Translations under genes and position numbers: made by a program | From: a virus | Length of the DNA stretch: 42,011 bases | Direction: 5' to 3' (one strand) | Virus record (IMG/VR): IMGVR_UViG_3300025645_000150 | Location: 1-42,011 of that record | Shown here: positions 1 through 5,540 of the stretch, piece by piece | Numbering within the stretch: position 1 is the first letter of the stretch | Layout: each line of letters opens with the position of its first letter | Notes under the pieces: generated by a model | Databases searched by the model: none | Seen by the model: only the letters and a program-made list of their open reading frames with translations | What the model was told of the DNA's origin: nothing

Positions 1-88
1 TCGGCCCTCTGGGGTGATACACGTATTGTGTGCTTCTGAATGCAAAACTACTAAAAAATTTTTAACTACCAAAATCTTTGAGAGCGTA

Positions 89-145
89 GGGGTATTATGA
101 AACACACCCCACCTTAAGTAGAGTATTAACAGTACCCCCGGGTAC
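89..145 (+). other. Two inverted repeats in the leader before the first gene
   Basis: The 159 nt before the first start codon hold no gene. Two inverted repeats are visible: GGGGT (89-93) with ACCCC (106-110), and GTACCC (132-137) with GGGTAC (140-145), the second a near-perfect palindrome 14 bp upstream of the ATG at 160. They could be an operator or a leader hairpin. No Bacteroides-type TAnnTTTG promoter box was found here. Confidence 0.35.
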
Positions 146-159
146 ACAAAACTATTGAT

Positions 160-459
160 ATGCAAGAGAACATTGCAGGTGTAGTAGTAGGTTCAGTAGC
201 TCGTTCCTATGAAGGCAACACATACTACAGAGCTACAGCAAAGACAGCAGAAGGACTGATTTCCTTTAAGATAGCAGAGCGTCCAGCTTCAGGACAAAAT
301 GTATTGCTAGACATTTACAAGAAAGGCACCAAGCTACCATTTGGAGATGGTTCTATTCTTGAGAAAGATTTAGCAGTATGTAAGTTAGATAACTTCGATA
401 TTGAGGTTGTGAAGACAGCAGACGCATTGCTAAAAGAGCTAGAGGGTATTACATTGTAA
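160..459 (+). CDS. Hypothetical protein, 99 aa
   Basis: The reading frame starts at ATG 160 after an A/T-rich stretch and ends in TAA. The product is soluble with no membrane segment and no motif I recognise. Alternating polar and hydrophobic residues in the first 60 positions (IAGVVVGSV, YYRATA, LISFKI, NVLLDIY) suggest a small beta-rich fold, followed by a C-terminal helix (VVKTADALLKELEG). It stands alone ahead of the RNA-rich region, with more than 500 nt before the next substantial gene. Function unknown; the reading frame itself is convincing. Confidence 0.6.
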   Translation: MQENIAGVVVGSVARSYEGNTYYRATAKTAEGLISFKIAERPASGQNVLLDIYKKGTKLPFGDGSILEKDLAVCKLDNFDIEVVKTADALLKELEGITL

Positions 460-576
460 TACTCTTTATCTATCAACACAACATTAGTGTGTGAGTGTGT
501 CAACTAGACTGCATTCACCACTTTTGTGGGTCTTTCACATTTAGTGTCATTATTAACCATTACATTATATATCATT

Positions 577-639
577 ATGGACGAAGGCGAATGGCTAGAC
601 TGGATAATGGGAATTAGATTCCATAGTTATCCATACTAA
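577..639 (+). CDS. Possible 20-aa leader peptide just upstream of hammerhead 1
   Basis: An ATG at 577 opens a 20-codon frame (start MDEGEWLDWIMG) that ends in TAA at 637-639, two bases before the first stem of hammerhead ribozyme 1. It overlaps the hairpin at 601-633, so the peptide and the hairpin may be coupled, or the frame may be a chance by-product of a structured RNA. The upstream stretch 460-576 holds only a weak hairpin (CCAC/GTGG, 518-529) and no gene that I can support. Confidence 0.25.
   Translation: MDEGEWLDWIMGIRFHSYPY
601..633 (+). ncRNA. Long hairpin upstream of hammerhead 1
   Basis: TGGATAA (601-607) pairs with TTATCCA (627-633), and inside it GGAAT pairs with ATTCC around a TAG loop, giving 12 base pairs in two segments. 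It ends 7 nt before the first strand of the hammerhead. The two outer arms each resemble a DnaA box (TTATCCA core) in opposite orientation, so a DNA-level role is possible, but the RNA hairpin is the simpler reading. Confidence 0.5.
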
Positions 640-640
640 A

Positions 641-687
641 GATAATCTGATGAGCTTTTATTAAGCGAAACACTATGTGTCATTATC
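641..687 (+). ncRNA. Hammerhead ribozyme 1 (type I)
   Basis: All core elements are present in order. Stem I is GATAAT (641-646) with ATTATC (682-687), six perfect pairs. Then comes the invariant CTGATGA (647-653). Stem II is GCTT (654-657) with AAGC (663-666), closed by a five-base loop. GAAA follows (667-670). Stem III is CAC (671-673) with GTG (677-679). The cleavage triplet ends in T680-C681, so self-cleavage is predicted after C681. The open end is stem I, which makes it type I, the form common in bacteria and phages. It lies on the same strand as the neighbouring genes and partners a second copy 325 nt downstream. Confidence 0.93.
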
Positions 688-1009
688 AAAATATATAGAA
701 AGGTCGTGATATTCGACGTATTCCTAAGCAAGAAGACAAAAGGCTTTTTTAAAGATATTTAAGATTACAGGAGCTTAACATAATAGAGTGGTCGATCTCT
801 TTATGACAGGCAGGTTTGATCACCTGTGCCGACAGAGGCAGTTGAACTACAAGGTAGATTCAATCCTGTTGCTCCGTACAAAATAGCCTCACTCGTAAGA
901 CGGAAGGGAAGGAAGGATACCGATGACTAAATGTCAACGCAGAGTCTGGGCTTGTTTTTAACAAAGATATACTGATGAGTCTTCAATAGACGAAACACTG
1001 TAAAGTGTC
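682..1009 (+). ncRNA. Structured RNA released between two hammerhead ribozymes (328 nt)
   Basis: If both hammerheads cut, this RNA is freed with a 5'-hydroxyl and a 2',3'-cyclic phosphate. It contains no credible ORF but many helices: GTCG/CGAC near 703-717; CATAA-T-AGAG with CTCT-TTATG (779-805); CAGGT/ACCTG (811-826); GAGGC (835-839) with GCCTC (886-890) enclosing a hairpin of TTGAA-CTAC with GTAG-A-TTCAA (842-863); and TGAC/GTCA (924-936). GGAGC (770-774) can also pair with GCTCC (871-875), an acceptor-like closure. A purine-only run occupies 901-916. It matches no RNA family I recognise; it is not a standard tRNA because no T-arm forms. Function unknown. Confidence 0.7.
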
Positions 1010-1015
1010 TATATC
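966..1015 (+). ncRNA. Hammerhead ribozyme 2 (type I)
   Basis: Stem I is GATATA (966-971) with TATATC (1010-1015). CTGATGA follows (972-978). Stem II is GTCT (979-982) with AGAC (988-991) and a five-base loop. GAAA is at 992-995. Stem III is CACT (996-999) with AGTG (1004-1007), capped by a GTAA tetraloop of the GNRA class. The cleavage triplet ends in T1008-C1009, so cutting is predicted after C1009. Compared with hammerhead 1 the core is identical, while stems I and II differ by changes on both strands that keep pairing. The downstream product would begin 11 nt before the ATG at 1021. Confidence 0.94.
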
Positions 1016-1020
1016 AACCA

Positions 1021-1263
1021 ATGTTATATATTATGTCTTATTATACTTACGGCAGACTAAAGTTCTGCTATCAATTGTTAGCGTTTCTTACAGGTATTGT
1101 ATCTATAATACTTGCAATATTCGCTATTGTTAATACTTCAATTTTGTACGGCTGCGCAACAGCTGTTACAATAATGCTAACTGCAGCGTTCATCAAAAGA
1201 TCTGAGATGTATCAGACAAAGATGGACAACTGGAGTTACAAACACTATTTAGACAATGAATAG
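1021..1263 (+). CDS. Small two-helix membrane protein, holin-like candidate (80 aa)
   Basis: The product has two hydrophobic segments (about residues 18-37 and 42-55: LLAFLTGIVSIILAIFAIV, then ILYGCATAVTIMLTAAFI) followed by a charged C-terminus (KRSEMYQTKMDNW). Small size and two membrane helices fit a phage holin or another envelope protein, but there is no diagnostic motif. ATG 1021 gives the longest frame; ATG 1033 is an equally good start and sits further from hammerhead 2, which ends at 1015. The stop TAG at 1261 overlaps the start of the next gene (ATG 1256). With the two lipoproteins that follow it forms a three-gene overlapping cluster, so a lysis cassette is a plausible inference. 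Confidence 0.6.
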   Translation: MLYIMSYYTYGRLKFCYQLLAFLTGIVSIILAIFAIVNTSILYGCATAVTIMLTAAFIKRSEMYQTKMDNWSYKHYLDNE

Positions 1264-1396
1264 TAATTATACCCTCAAGGACTTAAGAGTACTAGTTGTA
1301 CTCTTTGTCCTTGCGGTGTGGTTAACATCATGTTCCTCACCGAAAACATTGACAGGAAATGGATATGTAAAATCACATTGTAAAATGAAACGATGA
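1256..1396 (+). CDS. Tiny lipoprotein, 46 aa
   Basis: The frame starts at ATG 1256 inside the end of the membrane-protein gene and stops at TGA 1394-1396. The product has a positively charged N-terminal segment (LKDLR), a hydrophobic stretch (VLVVLFVLAVW) and a lipobox LTSC at residues 23-26, so it should be lipid-modified at Cys26, leaving a mature peptide of about 20 residues (CSSPKTLTGNGYVKSH...). Overlap on both sides (8 nt upstream, an ATGA overlap downstream) implies translational coupling. Tiny phage lipoproteins beside a holin-like gene often act as outer-membrane spanins; that role is inference here. Confidence 0.6.
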   Translation: MNSNYTLKDLRVLVVLFVLAVWLTSCSSPKTLTGNGYVKSHCKMKR

Positions 1397-1581
1397 AATA
1401 TCTAATTATACTTATTTGTATCATAGCTCTAGGTAGCTGTGGTACAACACGTAGTCTTGAGCGTGCTAAGCTCGACTATGAACTTGACCAACTGTGGTCA
1501 GAATACAATTACAAAGCTGATTCTATTTGGATTCAGTATAATAATACAATCTCGGTGGATGCTCCTTCACTAACTGAATAA
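1393..1581 (+). CDS. Small lipoprotein, 62 aa
   Basis: The start ATG (1393) overlaps the stop of the preceding lipoprotein in an ATGA arrangement. Residues 1-16 are a lipoprotein signal (MKYLIILICIIALGSC) with lipobox LGSC and lipidation expected at Cys16. The mature part is about 46 residues, polar and probably helical, rich in Tyr and Trp (LDYELDQLWSEYNYKADSIWIQYN). A pair of overlapping small lipoprotein genes after a two-TM protein is consistent with a lysis or envelope module; no enzyme motif is visible. The end of the gene runs into the structured RNA region. Confidence 0.65.
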   Translation: MKYLIILICIIALGSCGTTRSLERAKLDYELDQLWSEYNYKADSIWIQYNNTISVDAPSLTE

Positions 1582-1611
1582 GCTTTACGCTAAAGGTTGG
1601 ACGAGATATAA

Positions 1612-1696
1612 TCAAGCAATGTATCCTGGGGGAGCAAGGCCAGTCGTGGCTACTGCTTAATATACCTACGAGAGGTAGTCCTACGGATACACTTGA
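1612..1696 (+). ncRNA. Structured RNA domain A
   Basis: A 12-bp closing helix pairs TCAAG-bulge-TGTATCC (1612-1626) with GGATACA-CTTGA (1685-1696), with a three-base bulge at 1617-1619. Inside are two hairpins: AGCA..GCCA with TGGC..TGCT (1633-1657) and CTAC/GTAG (1666-1678). This is a three-way junction 30 nt after the lipoprotein gene. No known ribozyme or riboswitch core was recognised. Confidence 0.55.
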
Positions 1697-1703
1697 CATA
1701 ATA

Positions 1704-1825
1704 TAATAACAGGTGTAACAATAAGCCTAGTGGTTAGTGATAACCTTCTAGAACTAGTGACGAACAGTAGAGGTGCCTCAAAGGGGAATGTAACATCGAG
1801 AAAAACGGCTGCTGACCTGTTATTA
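1704..1825 (+). ncRNA. Structured RNA domain B
   Basis: An 11-bp perfect long-range helix pairs TAATAACAGGT (1704-1714) with ACCTGTTATTA (1815-1825), enclosing 100 nt. Inside, CTAG-T-GGTTA pairs with TAACC-TT-CTAG (1727-1751) around a GTGA tetraloop of the GNRA class. The remaining interior (1752-1814) has no clear gene and weaker helices. The long closing helix is too regular to be easily explained by chance. Confidence 0.55.
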
Positions 1826-1832
1826 GTAACAT

Positions 1833-1921
1833 AAAGAGAGTTGGTTAGTGCACATAACCACCATCCCGATACAAGTGAAGCGGTGAAATACAGAAATAAG
1901 ACTAGGATCTGTACTCTCTTT
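1833..1921 (+). ncRNA. Structured RNA domain C, ending in a U-run
   Basis: AAAGAGAGT (1833-1841) pairs with ACTCTCTTT (1913-1921), immediately followed by more T residues, so the 3' side may also act as a terminator. The 71-nt interior holds TGGTTA/TAACCA (1842-1860), a weak CCG/CGG pair (1866-1883) and ACAGA/TCTGT (1890-1912), giving a clover-like layout. It is not a tRNA: no T-loop consensus is present. A further small hairpin, ACACT/AGTGT, follows at 1939-1954. The rest up to 2005 is A/T-rich and empty. Confidence 0.5.
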
Positions 1922-2005
1922 TTTATAATTAACAGAGGACACTGCTGAAAGTGTGTCATTGCTAACCACAATATATAATTACTAATTTATTAAATCTAAA
2001 AGAAA

Positions 2006-2248
2006 GTGAAAGAAAATGAAAGACTAATTTGGACAGTAACTTACAGTTGCGATGAATCGGGTGACACTACAGTGCCACTAAACTATCACACTTGCCAAAG
2101 AACATCAGTTTTTGGTAATAGTGAAGAAGCTCATGACTTTTATTCTCAATGCATTGGGCAGAAGGATATTAGACAGATAGCTATATCTTATGATGACTTA
2201 TGTCGTGCAAAATACGATGTTATAGACATAGACAAACTTAATTATTAA
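2006..2248 (+). CDS. Hypothetical protein, 80 aa (GTG start)
   Basis: The frame begins with GTG at 2006 in an A-rich context and ends in TAA. The nearby ATG at 2015 is in another frame and stops after three codons, so GTG is the supported start. The product is acidic, has four cysteines (Cys15, Cys30, Cys49, Cys66) and an aromatic N-terminus (LIWTVTYSC). No domain is recognised. It lies 18 nt upstream of the 212-aa gene and both probably share a transcript. Confidence 0.55.
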   Translation: MKENERLIWTVTYSCDESGDTTVPLNYHTCQRTSVFGNSEEAHDFYSQCIGQKDIRQIAISYDDLCRAKYDVIDIDKLNY

Positions 2249-2266
2249 TTTTTTAATCCATTAGAA

Positions 2267-2905
2267 ATGACAAATGCGATGAACAGTGGTAGTATCCCCA
2301 CTCTAAATGAGAATGATACACTATTGTACAGAATCTGGTCTACAAGTTCAGACAAAGTACAGCTAGAATTTATTGAAAATGTAAACAATCCATACAGAAG
2401 TGGTGGTGGTGCAGGTATAAACTTATTATATCTTGCTAACAAATCAGATGTAAGATTTACTCGTAGAGGGTATCGTGCATGGTTGACTGGTACTGCTGAA
2501 GATGTTTACCCATTATTCAACATTGATCCTAACCATGTAGCTAATAGCTGGCAACATGATGCTGAAAGAGATAAGAATTATGTTGAACTAAACATTGTTA
2601 ATCCAACTGTTGTTGGTGTAGCTAGTCCTGATGGCGAAGTTGTTCGTGCTAGAGTTCAGATTACTGAATCTACAGAGCCTAACGCTTGGCAAGCTGAAGA
2701 TCCAGAGAACCGCTGCAAGCGCAAAGGTAAAGATGGTGAAGTTATGCTACACAATGGAAAGAAAGTATTTATGAATGCACAAGTTGTATCATGTTATGGT
2801 GACACAGCTGCAGAGCAAACATTCTTGAAGACAGACACTGCTGTTGTACAAAACGCAGATGCCTTGGATAAGTTTGCAGATGTTGCAGGATTAAACCTAG
2901 GATAA
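2267..2905 (+). CDS. Hypothetical protein, 212 aa
   Basis: The start ATG at 2267 follows an A/T-rich stretch. The protein is soluble with a glycine-rich patch (YRSGGGAGINLLYLANKSD, about residues 43-61), a central region of apparent beta strands and a C-terminal charged region (CKRKGKDGEVMLHNGKKVF). No catalytic motif is seen. It is followed directly by a 12-bp hairpin at 2913-2948, so it is probably the last gene of its transcript. It may be a DNA-binding or structural accessory protein, but nothing in the sequence decides this. Confidence 0.65.
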   Translation: MTNAMNSGSIPTLNENDTLLYRIWSTSSDKVQLEFIENVNNPYRSGGGAGINLLYLANKSDVRFTRRGYRAWLTGTAEDVYPLFNIDPNHVANSWQHDAERDKNYVELNIVNPTVVGVASPDGEVVRARVQITESTEPNAWQAEDPENRCKRKGKDGEVMLHNGKKVFMNAQVVSCYGDTAAEQTFLKTDTAVVQNADALDKFADVAGLNLG

Positions 2906-2912
2906 TATAAAT

Positions 2913-2948
2913 AATTTAGGTATATCATTTGTTTGGTATACCTAAATT
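2913..2948 (+). terminator. 12-bp hairpin after the 212-aa gene
   Basis: AATTTAGGTATA (2913-2924) pairs perfectly with TATACCTAAATT (2937-2948) around a 12-base loop, starting 7 nt after the stop codon. There is no clean U-run, so it may be a processing or stability hairpin as much as a terminator. Its loop and right arm overlap the promoter that follows. Confidence 0.55.
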
Positions 2949-2959
2949 TACTATATTTG
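2928..2959 (+). promoter_or_regulatory. Bacteroides-type promoter for the AT-hook gene
   Basis: TTTG at 2928-2931, a 20-nt spacer and TATATTTG at 2952-2959 match the Bacteroides primary sigma consensus (TTTG, 19-21 nt, TAnnTTTG). It lies 49 nt upstream of the ATG at 3008. This is the only place in the left arm where I found both boxes at correct spacing, and it supports a Bacteroidota host. Confidence 0.65.
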
Positions 2960-3007
2960 TAAAGTTTTATAAAGAATATTTATACATAATTATCTAAATC
3001 ATTGAAA

Positions 3008-3199
3008 ATGAATACATTAATAAAAAGCGCAGGTAAGGTAGTAGCTACAGTATCTGCATCTCATAATGTCACAGTAACTGAAAAGCAGATTACTATTGAC
3101 TTATTTACTACCACGACTAAAACCAAAACCAAAAGACGTGGAAGACCTGTAGGGTCTAAAGCTAAGAAGTCTACTAAGACTACGAAGAAGACAGCCTAA
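3008..3199 (+). CDS. AT-hook DNA-binding protein, 63 aa
   Basis: The C-terminal half carries RRGRPVGSKAKK, a canonical AT-hook (GRP core flanked by basic residues) that binds the minor groove of A/T-rich DNA, embedded in a Thr/Lys-rich tail. The N-terminal half (MNTLIKSAGKVVATVSASHN) is short and of unknown role. ATG at 3008 is preferred over the in-frame TTG at 3002. It has its own Bacteroides-type promoter and is followed by a strong terminator, so it is a single-gene transcript read by host polymerase. It may be a nucleoid-like or regulatory protein; the target is unknown. Confidence 0.75.
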   Translation: MNTLIKSAGKVVATVSASHNVTVTEKQITIDLFTTTTKTKTKRRGRPVGSKAKKSTKTTKKTA

Positions 3200-3229
3200 T
3201 CAATAGACTGTTAATACTAATTGATAATG

Positions 3230-3248
3230 AAGGGGCCTTGTGCCCCTT
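3230..3248 (+). terminator. Terminator after the AT-hook gene
   Basis: AAGGGGC (3230-3236) and GCCCCTT (3242-3248) form a 7-bp GC-rich stem with a CTTGT loop, followed by TGTTGT. It lies 31 nt after the stop codon and separates this gene from the replication run. Confidence 0.75.
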
Positions 3249-3269
3249 TGTTGTCTAATTCTATTTATC

Positions 3270-3467
3270 ATGCAGAATACTACTTTAACTAGAGGAGAAG
3301 TATCTCTTCTTATACACAGCGTACAGCGCACTTTAATTAAGCTAGAGCAATATGATTCTAGTAGTGAGTTGGTTAGAAAGCATAGACTTCTTATCAACAG
3401 ATTATTAGATATAGAGCAGGCACTGAACGAAGAAATAAAGAAAGAACCAATAACAATATATAAATAA
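3270..3467 (+). CDS. Hypothetical helical protein, 65 aa
   Basis: The frame is open from 3240, but ATG at 3270 is chosen because it clears the upstream terminator and has an A/T-rich leader. The product is almost entirely predicted helix (GEVSLLIHSVQRTLIKLEQY, then LVRKHRLLINRLLDIEQALNEEIKK) and looks like a small coiled-coil or helical-hairpin protein. Its stop overlaps the next start (TAATG). No function is recognised. Confidence 0.6.
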   Translation: MQNTTLTRGEVSLLIHSVQRTLIKLEQYDSSSELVRKHRLLINRLLDIEQALNEEIKKEPITIYK

Positions 3468-3697
3468 TGGGAAAGATGAAAGAGTTATATGCAGCTATTC
3501 AAGAGGGAGAGATAGAAACCTTAAGACATAAGATTAGATCAGCTGAGCAACAAGGTCAGCCAGAATTAGAATGGCAAGGTAAATTTGTATCCACAACATA
3601 TGCTACATATCTAGTACAATTTAGTGATACATTCTTAAAAGAACTAACAGATGATAACATTAGTAACGCAAACAACAAGTCTGAGCGACTCATATAA
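3467..3697 (+). CDS. Hypothetical protein, 76 aa
   Basis: The start ATG overlaps the preceding stop by one base (TAATG), and the 3' end overlaps the start of the DNA polymerase gene by 47 nt in another frame, so the three genes are likely translated in coupling. The N-terminal part is helical and charged (MKELYAAIQEGEIETLRHKI). No domain is recognised. Its position suggests a small replication accessory, but this is inference from context only. Confidence 0.6.
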   Translation: MGKMKELYAAIQEGEIETLRHKIRSAEQQGQPELEWQGKFVSTTYATYLVQFSDTFLKELTDDNISNANNKSERLI

Positions 3698-5540
3698 GCT
3701 AGGCACTATTCAAAATGTGGTAGACTATTGCCACGACAAAGAAGTTCTAGGTGTTGATACAGAAACTGAAGGATTTGACTTTACTTGCAAGAAGATGATT
3801 ATGTTCCAGATTGGGGACGAGCATCAGCAGTTTGTTATAGACACTAGGTTTATTGATATTACACCTTTAAAAAATATATTAGAATCGCCTGCTATTATAA
3901 AGATATTTCACAATGCTAAGTTTGACTACAAGTTTATTAAAAAGTGGTCAGGTATAGAATGTGATGGAGTTTATGATACGTTTTTGGTTGAAAGAATACT
4001 ATCTTGTGGTCGTCACATAGGTTATGGACTGAAAGACCTCTGTAAACGCTACTTAAATGTAGAATTAAATAAGGAAATCAGAAACCAATTTATAGGGTTA
4101 TCCGGCCAAGCTTATCGTGATGACCAGATAGTATACGGTGCCAAAGACGTAGAATATTTATGTAAGCTTCGTAAGCTACAGTTGCCTAAGATAGAAGAGT
4201 TTAAACTACAGAGTGTAGTAGAACTTGAAAACCGTGCAGTGTTAGCATTCTCTGATATTGAATACAATGGTATTGATATTGATAGAGATGCTTGGGAGGT
4301 CATTGCACGTGCAAGCGAACAAGAAGCCTTGGACATGAGAGATAAATTAGATGACCTGGTAAAAATCGTCCCAGAGTTGTCGTGCTTTGTGTTAACTCAT
4401 GTTCAAGGTGACTTGTTTACTCCTATTGAAGATATACGTAAAGTTGGGGTCAAGTGGACTAGCCCTACACAAGTTCTAAAAGTATTTCAAAAACTAGTCC
4501 CTGAACTAGAAGATGTTAACGGTAAGAAAATGTACAAGTACAGACGTAAGCACAAAGTCATTGATTTGTATGTCAAATACAAAGAAAAGATGAAGCTTGC
4601 TACTTCTTACGGTAAAGACTTCTTTAAATTTGTTTCAAGCGATGGTAAAGTACATACGCAATTCAATCAAATACTTGACACTGGACGGGTCGCATCCAAG
4701 AAGCCAAACATGCAACAGATACCTGCGGATAATAAGTTCCGTAATTGCTTTTTGGCTCCTGACGGCTGGTGTTTCGTCAGCAGTGACTATTCTTCTCAAG
4801 AGCTTAATGTAATTGCATTTGGCTCTAGTGATCCTGTATGGATTAAAGCTCTTCAAAAAGGACAAGACTTACACAGTGTGTGTGCTGATCTTGTATACGG
4901 ACAAGAGTGGATAGATGCGGCTGAAGATGACTGTAGTTATATGAAGAACAAAAGCAAGTGTAAATGTCCTAAGCACGGTAAACTACGTACAAATGTTAAG
5001 ACTATTAACTTTGGACTAGCCTATGGTATGGGACCACATAAACTTGCGGATACTCTTGATATAAATACAAAGGCAGCTGAAGCTCTGATTAATAAATACT
5101 TTGAAGCGTTCCCAGCTATTGGCGGGTTCCTAGATAAACTAGGCAGCTTTGGCAAAAAGTTTGGTTATATCAAAACATTTCCACCCTACAACAGACGTCG
5201 TTGGTTTCCTACATGGTACCCTCGTATCTATAAAGACAAGAGCCAGGCTTTTGAGCTTGGTAGTATAGAGCGCGCTAGTAAGAATACACCTATACAAGGT
5301 GCATCTGCTGACATGACTAAGAAAGCTTTGATTCTTATCAGAGACCACATTAAACTGTATGACTTACCTGTAAAGATAGTTATGACAGTACATGACCAGG
5401 TAGACACTATATGTAAAGAGAGCATAGCAGAAGAGTGGGTGATTACAATGACAAGACTAATGGAGCAAGCAGCTCTTGAGGTAGTTACGAACGGTCTGTT
5501 GAAAGCAGACACAAATATTAGTAAATCATGGGAAAAATAA
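3651..5540 (+). CDS. Family A DNA polymerase with 3'-5' exonuclease domain
   Basis: This is the replicative polymerase, 629 aa. The N-terminal proofreading exonuclease has motif I (D36, E38 in VDTETEG), motif II (NAKFD, 88-92) and motif III (Y162 to D166 in YGAKD). The polymerase domain has TGRVASKKPNMQQIP (344-358), motif A (D379 in SSDYSSQEL), motif B (R446 to Y458, with K450 and F454) and motif C at 581-585 (HDQVD). In motif C the usual HDE is HDQ: the catalytic Asp582 remains but the neighbouring Glu is Gln. An insertion before motif B has C428, C437, C439 and H442, a possible zinc site. There is no 5'-3' exonuclease domain; a separate gene at 16780 supplies it. Confidence 0.96.
   Translation: MITLVTQTTSLSDSYKLGTIQNVVDYCHDKEVLGVDTETEGFDFTCKKMIMFQIGDEHQQFVIDTRFIDITPLKNILESPAIIKIFHNAKFDYKFIKKWSGIECDGVYDTFLVERILSCGRHIGYGLKDLCKRYLNVELNKEIRNQFIGLSGQAYRDDQIVYGAKDVEYLCKLRKLQLPKIEEFKLQSVVELENRAVLAFSDIEYNGIDIDRDAWEVIARASEQEALDMRDKLDDLVKIVPELSCFVLTHVQGDLFTPIEDIRKVGVKWTSPTQVLKVFQKLVPELEDVNGKKMYKYRRKHKVIDLYVKYKEKMKLATSYGKDFFKFVSSDGKVHTQFNQILDTGRVASKKPNMQQIPADNKFRNCFLAPDGWCFVSSDYSSQELNVIAFGSSDPVWIKALQKGQDLHSVCADLVYGQEWIDAAEDDCSYMKNKSKCKCPKHGKLRTNVKTINFGLAYGMGPHKLADTLDINTKAAEALINKYFEAFPAIGGFLDKLGSFGKKFGYIKTFPPYNRRRWFPTWYPRIYKDKSQAFELGSIERASKNTPIQGASADMTKKALILIRDHIKLYDLPVKIVMTVHDQVDTICKESIAEEWVITMTRLMEQAALEVVTNGLLKADTNISKSWEK

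Noticed and set aside
770-876. tRNA-Ser-like outline (GGAGC ... GCTCC, then G)
   Set aside because: The ends pair like an acceptor stem, but no T-arm with the usual loop forms and the inner hairpins (779-805, 842-863) contradict a cloverleaf.
922-947. Group I intron-like GACTAAATG with a downstream AGTC
   Set aside because: The spacing between the two possible P7 strands is only about 14 nt, leaving no room for P8, and no other core helices were found.
1261-1263. Possible TAG stop-codon reassignment, as in some crAss-like phages
   Set aside because: All long genes are open under the standard code, and the one TAG stop noted is immediately followed by TAA, so it is uninformative.
1681-1971. 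Minus-strand 96-codon ORF
   Set aside because: It lies across the structured RNA domains, has no neighbours on that strand and shows no recognisable motif.
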